DNA of 13,096 bases, from the NCBI GenBank assembly GCA_026692885.1, contig JAPLNJ010000490.1, forward strand, positions 1 through 13,096. Direction: 5' to 3'. Shown piece by piece: positions 7,888 to 13,096 of the stretch. The DNA comes from Planctomycetota bacterium (GTDB lineage Bacteria > Planctomycetota > Planctomycetia > Pirellulales > Pirellulaceae). The notes below the pieces were generated by a model, which was given only the letters and a program-made list of their open reading frames with translations, made no database searches and was not told the origin of the DNA. A program made the translations under genes and the position numbers. Within the stretch, counting starts at the first letter, position 1. The number at the start of each line of letters is the position of its first letter.

Positions 7888-7923
7888 CTCCGAGACGCGA
7901 AACCCGGTCTCGGAGAGACCGGG
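7888..7923 (+). other. Two mutually exclusive hairpins after the dehydrogenase gene
   Basis: Hairpin A pairs CTCCGAGAC (7888-7896) with GTCTCGGAG (7907-7915). Hairpin B pairs CCCGGTCTC (7903-7911) with GAGACCGGG (7915-7923) around a 3-base loop. They share bases 7907-7915, so only one can form. Hairpin B has the same 9-bp core as the terminator at the start of the window but no T run. It may end or stabilise the operon message, starting about 45 bases after the stop codon. Confidence 0.6.
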
Positions 7924-7980
7924 CCTGGCCCGCGCAAGACTCGGCGGACGTGTGGCTCAGACCGGGCCTGGCCCGCGCAA
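7916..7980. repeat. 22-bp direct repeat, two copies
   Basis: The sequence AGACCGGGCCTGGCCCGCGC plus two A residues occurs at 7916-7937 and identically at 7959-7980, with 21 bases between. Each copy contains a small GGGCC/GGCCC palindrome. A shorter match (GCTCAGACCGGGCC) recurs near 8572. Confidence 0.85.
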
Positions 7981-8129
7981 AATTGGGGAGTCGGGCGTCA
8001 AACGGATGGTCCTGTTTTCGTTCCGCCCCCATCCGGGCTTGCCCCGGTGGAGCGAGGTTTGTGGACTACGCCACGGGTCTGCAACTGCCTCACTTCTTTC
8101 GCCGCCTCCCGCCCGCCGCCTCCGGCGGC
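7977..8129. repeat. Dispersed 153-bp repeat, copy 1
   Basis: This stretch matches 12944-13096 in the same orientation without gaps; I count 8 mismatches in 153 positions. It begins with a conserved lead of about 52 bases and then covers the left half of palindrome 1. Copy 2 is cut by the window end, so the full repeat is probably longer. The two copies flank the large gene at 8845-12840. Confidence 0.9.
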
Positions 8130-8214
8130 GGGCGGGAGGCGGCGGAAGACAGCACGGCTAGCGTCTGCCGACGTAGTGTACGAAACCCAATTCCACCGGG
8201 GCAAGCCCGGATGG
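8029..8214. repeat. Palindrome 1, 186 bp
   Basis: The ends are perfect 23-bp inverted repeats (8029-8051 and 8192-8214) with the core GGGCTTGCCCCGG. The centre is a 26-bp stem (8095-8120 with 8124-8149, one G-T pair) around a TCC loop. The arms between match imperfectly, including a GGTTT (8056-8060) opposite an AAACC (8183-8187). Each end is itself a small hairpin. Confidence 0.88.
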
Positions 8215-8254
8215 CATGTGGTTAAGCGTAAGTCGTTGTCATTCCGCCACTTCC

Positions 8255-8440
8255 CCCACTGGGCCTGCCCCAGTGGAAAAGGGGTTTGGTCACTAACAGC
8301 GGTCCCCACCACCTCTATTCCCCTTCGCCGCATTCACCGCCGCCTGCAGCGGCGGTGAATGCGGCGAAGGGGACGGGGTGTGGTTGCGGTACACGGCCTT
8401 GGTTTTCAAACCTCTTGTCCACTGGGGCAAGCCCAATGGG
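8255..8440. repeat. Palindrome 2, 186 bp
   Basis: It has exactly the length and plan of palindrome 1, 40 bases downstream, but with different sequence. Its tips are CCCACTGGGCCTGCCCCAGT and the inverted relative at 8418-8440. The centre is a perfect 24-bp stem (8320-8343 with 8349-8372) around CTGCA. The GGTTT and AAACC pair is present again in the arms. The altered bases in tips and stem are largely matched on the opposite arm. Confidence 0.88.
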
Positions 8441-8631
8441 GATCGGAGGTTCCGCTTAACCTCGTGCCATTCGGGGCAAGCCCGGATGGGGACCCGACAT
8501 GCCAAGCTGGAACAAAAGCCGGACCAGATCTCATTATGGCAAGGACTCTCTGGGATACGATCTTGCGCTGCTCAGACCGGGCCGTATCCGGTGTAGAAAA
8601 ACTGAACGGATTTCTGTTACACTGTTAGGGC

Positions 8632-8751
8632 CTTGATCGGAACGTTGCGCAAAACTCTAGCAGCGGATCATGGCAACCCGAAACCTCAGCGAGGAAATGC
8701 CGCTCTTCCTCGCTGACGCGTCGGGCTACGGTGTGCAACATTCCGATCAAG
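8632..8751. repeat. 120-bp palindromic element upstream of the large gene
   Basis: Outer 17-bp inverted ends (8632-8648 and 8735-8751, one mismatch) enclose an inner perfect 11-bp stem (TCAGCGAGGAA at 8686-8696 with TTCCTCGCTGA at 8706-8716, loop of 9). It ends 93 bases before the ATG of the large gene. No target-site duplication is visible. It may be a small non-autonomous element or a leader structure. Confidence 0.75.
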
Positions 8752-8844
8752 CTCCACTTAGCCAGTGGCTGGTGTCATTCGTGGGCCTCCAGCCTTGTCC
8801 CTTCCGCATCCACGAACCACATCCCTAGACACGGAGAAGCCGAA

Positions 8845-11800
8845 ATGAAGACGTGGCACGCAGCGCACCCCAGCGCGCAGTTCTTTGTCGCTGTTGGGCT
8901 GTTCGGACTGGTGGCGGTTTCCGCAGCGGTCGCCGCACCGCCGGCGCCCACTTACGTCAAACAAGCGACTTGGCAAGAAACCATGCTCGCCACGCGGGCG
9001 ACTTTCGCCGCCCCACCGCAACCGCCGCTCACCGTGAAATCAGGCGCGTGGTACGCCACCGATCCGCTGCCAGCCAAGAACTTCAGCGAAGCACTCTTCC
9101 CGGAGAAAGGTATCGACCTGAAGGCACACAGCGCTGACGGTAAACCGCTGTGGCGGGAACACGGCGAATGGAAAGACGGACAAGCCTACGATCTTCCCGG
9201 CAGCACCACCGTGTCGACTTATCTCTTCCGAACATTGACCGTCGACCGTCCGACGACATTGAACGCCGGTCTGGGTAGCGACGACGGCATCGAAGTCTGG
9301 CTGAACGGGGCGAAGGTCCATTCCAAGGACGTGCCCCGCGGTGTGACCGTGGATGCGGATCGGGTCACGCTGGAACTGAAGGCCGGCGAGAACCAACTGC
9401 TGTTGAAGATCCACAATAACAGTGGCGGCCACGGCTTTGCTTTCTCGGCCAATCCGGCACAGTCCGCGGCCGGGGCACTCGTGTGGCAGCAACTCGAAAA
9501 AGATTTCCCGATCCATGCCAACTGGATGCGGCAGTACGCTTCCGGCGAGCGGTATCTCGCCTGGTTCCGCAGCGCGGACAGCGTGGATCTGGAGCAGGAG
9601 ATGATCGGCCGTGCGATTCGCGACTTGGGCCCAGACGGCCCGAGCCTGCAGGGCGAACTGGAACTGCTCGCCAAGACCTCGCCGCCTGCCGCTGATCGCC
9701 GCTGGCTGGACTTGTTCGAGAAAGTTTGCCGCTTCCGGCATCGTCTGACGGAACTGCGGCAATTGAATCTCACCGCGTTGCGGTTGGCCATCGAGGATCT
9801 GAGCAAGAACGGTCAGTACCCCCGCGGCCCGGAGTTGCTGCAGCAACTCGCCGGCCTGGAGACCCGATTGGCGGAAATCGAGATGGGCCTGGCGCGGAAC
9901 GACCAGAACGTCAAGCAGCAGATTCCTGGCGTGATCGAGCAGTTCCGCACGTTGCAGCGGGACGCCCTGCTGAGCAATCCGCTGTTGAACTTCGACAAAC
10001 TCCTGCTGGTCCGCCGCAAGGCCAACAACCTGGGGCTGCCGCAGAATTGGCAAGGCAACTGTGCACTTTCTCGCGACAACTATGACAACGAAATCGCGGT
10101 CCTCTCGCCGGTCAAGCCGCAGTCGCAGCTGACCACGTTCTACAAGCCGGAGAAGGGCCAGTTCGTCGGCGACGTGGACCTGCACTTCAATGCCGATAAA
10201 CTGCTGTTCTCGATGCCCGGCAGCCACGGGCGATGGCAGATCTGGGAGATCCGCGCCGACGGGTCGGGACTCCGGCAAGTGACGCTCGGCGAAGAGACCG
10301 ACGTAGACAACTACGATCCCTGCTATCTGCCGGATGGCCGGATCATTTTCGATTCGACACGCTGCTTCCACGGCGTACCGTGCGTGGGTGGCGGCAATAC
10401 GGTCGCCAACTTGTGCAGCATGGATGCCGACGGGCGGAACATCCGTCAACTGTGCTTCGACCAGGACCACGACTGGTGCCCGACCGTGCTGAACAACGGC
10501 CGCATCCTGTACTCGCGGTGGGAGTACTCCGACTCGCCACACTACTTCACGCGACTCCTGTTCCACATGAACCCGGACGGCACGGGCCAGGCCGAATACT
10601 ACGCCAGTAATTCCATGTGGCCCAATTCGATCTTTTATGCCAGACCGATCCCCAATCATCCGACCCAAGTGGTGGCGGTGATCTCAGGTCATCACGGCGT
10701 GCCGCGGATGGGCGAGTTGGTGTTGTTCGACCCCGCCCAAGGCCGCCGCGAGGCGGATGGTGTCGTGCAGCGGATCCCTGGCCGCGGCCAGAAAGTCAAG
10801 CCGGTCATTGCCGATGGGCTGGTCGAGGGTTCGTGGCCGAAGTTCTTGCACCCGTATCCGCTCAGCGACAAGTACTTCCTGGTCTCTTGCAAGCCGACGC
10901 CGCAGTCCGAGTGGGGACTCTATTTGGTCGACACCTTCGACAACGTAGTCTTGCTCAAGGAAGAACCTGGCTATGCGTTGTTCGAGCCCGTGCCGCTGCG
11001 CAAGACGCCCACACCGCCGGTGATTCCGGACAAGGTGGACCTGACCCGTAACGATGCGACGGTCTATCTGACGGACGTCTATCTGGGCGATGGTTTGAAA
11101 GATGTGCCGCGGGGGACGGTCAAGAACTTGCGGATCTACGAAGTGCATTACGCTTATCCAGGCATGGGCGGCCACATCAACATCGGCATCGACGGTCCCT
11201 GGGACGTGCATCGCATCCTGGGCACCGTGCCGGTCGAGACGGACGGCTCCGCCAGCTTCCGGGTCCCAGCCAACACCCCGATTGCCGTGCAGCCGTTGGA
11301 CGGCGAAGGCAAAGCGTTGCAGTTGATGCGCAGTTGGTTCACCGCCATGCCGGGCGAAAACCTGTCCTGCGTCGGCTGCCATGAGACGCAGAACAGCACG
11401 CCGCCCACGCGACAGACGCTGGCTTCGCGTCGCAAGCCTGCGGAGATCGCGCCCTGGTACGGGCCGGCGCGAGGCTTTAGCTTCACGCGAGACGTTCAGC
11501 CCACGCTGGATAAGTTCTGCGTCTGTTGTCACAGTCCCGACAAGAAAACGCTACCCGATCTGACGGCCAAGAAGGAACGCGGTTGGCGCGGCTTCACCCC
11601 GTCCTACATCGCGCTGCATCCCTATGTGCGGCGGCCTGGCCCGGAGAGTGACTACCACCTGCAAAAGCCACTGGAGTTCCACGCGAATACCAGCGAGTTG
11701 ATCCAGATGCTGGAGAAGGGACACTACAACGTCAAGCTGGACGCCGAAGGCTGGGATCGGTTGGTGACCTGGATCGATATGAATGTGCCGGACCACGGCA

Positions 11801-12840
11801 CCTGGGCGGAGCATCGTGGCGGTCACTCGCCGATGGAGCAGCGGCGGCTGGCGATGCGCACCAAGTACGGCAATCGCCCGGAAGATCCCGAAGCCATCCC
11901 GGAGCTGGAACAGAAGCCCATCACACCGGTGGTGCCGCTGCCGCTGCCCGAACGCAAGGCGGTGAATCTGGCCTGCGCCGGCTGGCCGTTCGACGCCGCG
12001 GAAGCTCAGCGACGCATCAAGGCGTTGAATCTCCCAACCGAGGTGAAAATCGAGTTGTCCGAGCGGATCACCCTGAGCCTGGCGCTGATCCCGGCCGGGG
12101 AGTTTGTCATCGGTGACGCAGCCGGTGCCGTCGATGAGTATCCGCCGAGCGTGGTGAAGATCGACAAGCCGTTGTACATGGGTGTCTGTGAGGTCACGAA
12201 CGCCCAATACGCGATCTTCGATGCCGAACACGACAGTGCCTATATCAGCATGACGAATAAAGATCAAAGCGAGCGCGGCTATCCCGCCAACCATCCCAAT
12301 CAACCGGTGGTGCGGGTCACCTGGAACGAGGCCATGGCCTTTTGCCGCTGGCTGTCGCAAGAAACGGGTCACAAGTGCAGTCTGCCGACGGAAGCCCAAT
12401 GGGAATTCGCCTGCCGAGCCGGCACGTCGACGCCGTTCTCCTACGGTGGTTTGGATACCGACTTCTCCAAGTTCGCCAACCTTGCCGACGCAGCGCTTCA
12501 GGGCATGGCGCGGGCGGATTCCCCGAAGTGGCATCCTCGCGACGACCGGTTCAATGACGGCGCGATGATCACGGTGGACGTCGGCCGGTATCAGCCGAAT
12601 GCGTTTGGTCTGCGCGATCTGCACGGCAATGCGGCCGAGTGGACACGGACGACCTACCGGCCGTATCCCTACAATCCGGGCGACGGCCGCGACGACCCGC
12701 AGACAGTCGGCACGAAGGTGGTCCGCGGTGGTTCCTGGTACGACCGGCCAGTGCGTTCCCGTTCATCGTTCCGCATGGTCTACCAACCGTGGCAGCACGT
12801 GTACAACGTCGGCTTCCGCGTGGTCATGGAAGCGGAGTAG
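8845..12840 (+). CDS. Exported hydrazine-synthase-alpha-like propeller protein with two CxxCH motifs and a SUMF1 domain
   Basis: The protein has 1331 residues from the ATG at 8845, which has GGAG 8 bases upstream and begins a signal peptide (hydrophobic 13-30, cleavage near AVA-AP). An ATG-like start at 8731 is rejected as it lies in a palindrome. Domains: a PA14-like or carbohydrate-binding beta domain at about 69-201 (GSDDGIEVWLNGAKV); helices to about 430; a TolB-like propeller from about 440, with RADGSGLRQVT and DPCYLPDGRIIFDSTR; then the hydrazine synthase alpha-like region. C842-V-G-C-H846 and C892-V-C-C-H896 are c-type haem motifs. A final SUMF1/FGE-like domain spans about 1077-1328 (LPTEAQWEFACRAG, FGLRDLHGNAAEWT, RGGSW). 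It is likely periplasmic, with a redox or binding role. The substrate is unknown; related proteins occur in planctomycetes that do not perform anammox, so hydrazine synthesis should not be assumed. Confidence 0.85.
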   Translation: MKTWHAAHPSAQFFVAVGLFGLVAVSAAVAAPPAPTYVKQATWQETMLATRATFAAPPQPPLTVKSGAWYATDPLPAKNFSEALFPEKGIDLKAHSADGKPLWREHGEWKDGQAYDLPGSTTVSTYLFRTLTVDRPTTLNAGLGSDDGIEVWLNGAKVHSKDVPRGVTVDADRVTLELKAGENQLLLKIHNNSGGHGFAFSANPAQSAAGALVWQQLEKDFPIHANWMRQYASGERYLAWFRSADSVDLEQEMIGRAIRDLGPDGPSLQGELELLAKTSPPAADRRWLDLFEKVCRFRHRLTELRQLNLTALRLAIEDLSKNGQYPRGPELLQQLAGLETRLAEIEMGLARNDQNVKQQIPGVIEQFRTLQRDALLSNPLLNFDKLLLVRRKANNLGLPQNWQGNCALSRDNYDNEIAVLSPVKPQSQLTTFYKPEKGQFVGDVDLHFNADKLLFSMPGSHGRWQIWEIRADGSGLRQVTLGEETDVDNYDPCYLPDGRIIFDSTRCFHGVPCVGGGNTVANLCSMDADGRNIRQLCFDQDHDWCPTVLNNGRILYSRWEYSDSPHYFTRLLFHMNPDGTGQAEYYASNSMWPNSIFYARPIPNHPTQVVAVISGHHGVPRMGELVLFDPAQGRREADGVVQRIPGRGQKVKPVIADGLVEGSWPKFLHPYPLSDKYFLVSCKPTPQSEWGLYLVDTFDNVVLLKEEPGYALFEPVPLRKTPTPPVIPDKVDLTRNDATVYLTDVYLGDGLKDVPRGTVKNLRIYEVHYAYPGMGGHINIGIDGPWDVHRILGTVPVETDGSASFRVPANTPIAVQPLDGEGKALQLMRSWFTAMPGENLSCVGCHETQNSTPPTRQTLASRRKPAEIAPWYGPARGFSFTRDVQPTLDKFCVCCHSPDKKTLPDLTAKKERGWRGFTPSYIALHPYVRRPGPESDYHLQKPLEFHANTSELIQMLEKGHYNVKLDAEGWDRLVTWIDMNVPDHGTWAEHRGGHSPMEQRRLAMRTKYGNRPEDPEAIPELEQKPITPVVPLPLPERKAVNLACAGWPFDAAEAQRRIKALNLPTEVKIELSERITLSLALIPAGEFVIGDAAGAVDEYPPSVVKIDKPLYMGVCEVTNAQYAIFDAEHDSAYISMTNKDQSERGYPANHPNQPVVRVTWNEAMAFCRWLSQETGHKCSLPTEAQWEFACRAGTSTPFSYGGLDTDFSKFANLADAALQGMARADSPKWHPRDDRFNDGAMITVDVGRYQPNAFGLRDLHGNAAEWTRTTYRPYPYNPGDGRDDPQTVGTKVVRGGSWYDRPVRSRSSFRMVYQPWQHVYNVGFRVVMEAE

Positions 12841-12898
12841 ACGCTGGGTGAAAGGATGGGCACTGCTCACTGCACATCCCAGGCTGCGATGGCCATCT

Positions 12899-12928
12899 CC
12901 CCTCGCCCCGGTACGCCGGGGAGAGGGG
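12899..12928 (+). terminator. Terminator-like hairpin after the large gene
   Basis: A 13-bp stem with one mismatch (CCCCTCGCCCCGG at 12899-12911 with CCGGGGAGAGGGG at 12916-12928) closes on the loop TACG, 58 bases after the stop. The following bases are TT then G-rich, so a T run is lacking. It may work through Rho or stabilise the 3' end; the same kind of hairpin is a common intergenic repeat in many bacteria. Confidence 0.55.
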
Positions 12929-12943
12929 TTGGGGGTGTGCCGG

Positions 12944-13096
12944 GCAAAACTGGGGAGTCGGGCGTCAAACGGATGGTCCTGTTTTTGTTCCGCCCCCATC
13001 CGGGCTTGCCCCGGTGGAGCGAGGTTTCTGGACCACGCCACGGGTCCGCAACCGCCTCACTTCTTCCGCCGCATCCCGCCCGCCGCCTCCGGCGGC
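12944..13096. repeat. Dispersed 153-bp repeat, copy 2 (cut by window end)
   Basis: The sequence aligns without gaps to 7977-8129 with 8 differences. From 12996 on it is the left half of a palindrome of the class at 8029-8214; the right half should lie outside the window. It begins 103 bases after the stop codon of the large gene. Confidence 0.9.

Larger units (their letters stand above)
8007..8526. repeat. Nested palindrome array framed by 18-bp inverted boxes
   Basis: The array starts with TGGTCCTGTTTTCGTTCC at 8007-8024 and ends with its inverted relative at 8509-8526 (15 of 18 positions). Between them lie two 186-bp palindromes and an additional GGGGCAAGCCCGG tip at 8472-8484. A further inverted pair, GGTTAAGCG near 8220-8228 and CGCTTAACC near 8454-8462, brackets the second palindrome. 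No open frame or transposase is present. Confidence 0.7.
7843..8844. other. One-kilobase spacer made of structured repeats, no gene
   Basis: From the dehydrogenase stop to the next start codon no frame has a plausible start, ribosome binding site and protein-like composition together; the open frames present are translations of G+C-rich palindromes. In order it holds two alternative hairpins with a 22-bp direct repeat (7888-7980), a nested palindrome array (7977-8526) and a separate 120-bp palindrome (8632-8751). An extended -10-like TGTTACACT lies at 8615-8623 but has no -35 partner, so I do not call a promoter. Confidence 0.75.

Noticed and set aside
8029..8440. Integron attC sites
   Set aside because: They are longer than usual attC sites, no gene cassettes lie between them, no integrase is present, and I see no attC core-site pattern at the ends.
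7775..8628. Several plus and minus open frames in the repeat region
   Set aside because: They read through palindromes in several frames, with Pro/Arg/Gly-rich peptides and no ribosome binding sites.
9040..10668. Long minus-strand open frame of 542 codons opposite the large gene
   Set aside because: It is antisense to a well-supported gene with clear domains; long antisense frames are expected in high-GC coding sequence, and its peptide shows no domain.
8845..12840. True hydrazine synthase alpha subunit, hence an anammox organism
   Set aside because: The haem motif context differs, extra domains are present, no other hydrazine synthase subunits lie nearby, and similar proteins are known in planctomycetes without anammox.

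Overview
This is a high-GC bacterial window that looks like a planctomycete, probably of the Pirellulales type. The reasons are a secreted von Willebrand factor A protein with a Gly-Met repeat tail, a very large exported protein joining a hydrazine-synthase-alpha-like propeller region, two CxxCH haem motifs and a sulfatase-modifying-factor-like domain, and gene-poor spacers full of long G+C-rich palindromes. The assignment rests on gene style, not on a marker gene.

Layout: (1) 1-124: the likely 3' end of a plus-strand gene, facing a strong minus-strand terminator. (2) 169-2679, minus: secreted VWA/coiled-coil/STN-like protein. (3) 2680-3234: a spacer with no convincing gene, containing a 16-bp tandem duplication and a doublet of inverted hairpins whose arms differ by compensated base changes. 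(4) 3235-3657, minus: arfB, a stalled-ribosome rescue hydrolase. (5) 3887-7842, plus: etfB, etfA and a long acyl-CoA dehydrogenase, all co-oriented. They form an electron-transfer operon in which the dehydrogenase reduces the ETF heterodimer; the EtfB FAD-site motif is of the FixA/bifurcating kind. A plausible sigma-70 promoter lies in the divergent arfB/etfB gap. (6) 7843-8844: one kilobase without a gene, almost completely built of structured repeats. These are two consecutive 186-bp palindromes of the same architecture with diverged sequence, framed by further inverted boxes, followed by a separate 120-bp palindrome. (7) 8845-12840, plus: the 1331-residue exported multidomain protein. (8) 12841-13096: a terminator-like hairpin and a second copy (145 of 153 bases identical, no gaps) of the repeat that begins the array upstream of the large gene.

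The most unusual items are the palindromic repeat array, the fact that copies of it flank the large gene as direct repeats, and the domain composition of that protein. I found no CRISPR array, transposase, integrase, tRNA or rRNA. All comparisons with families are from memory; no search was run.
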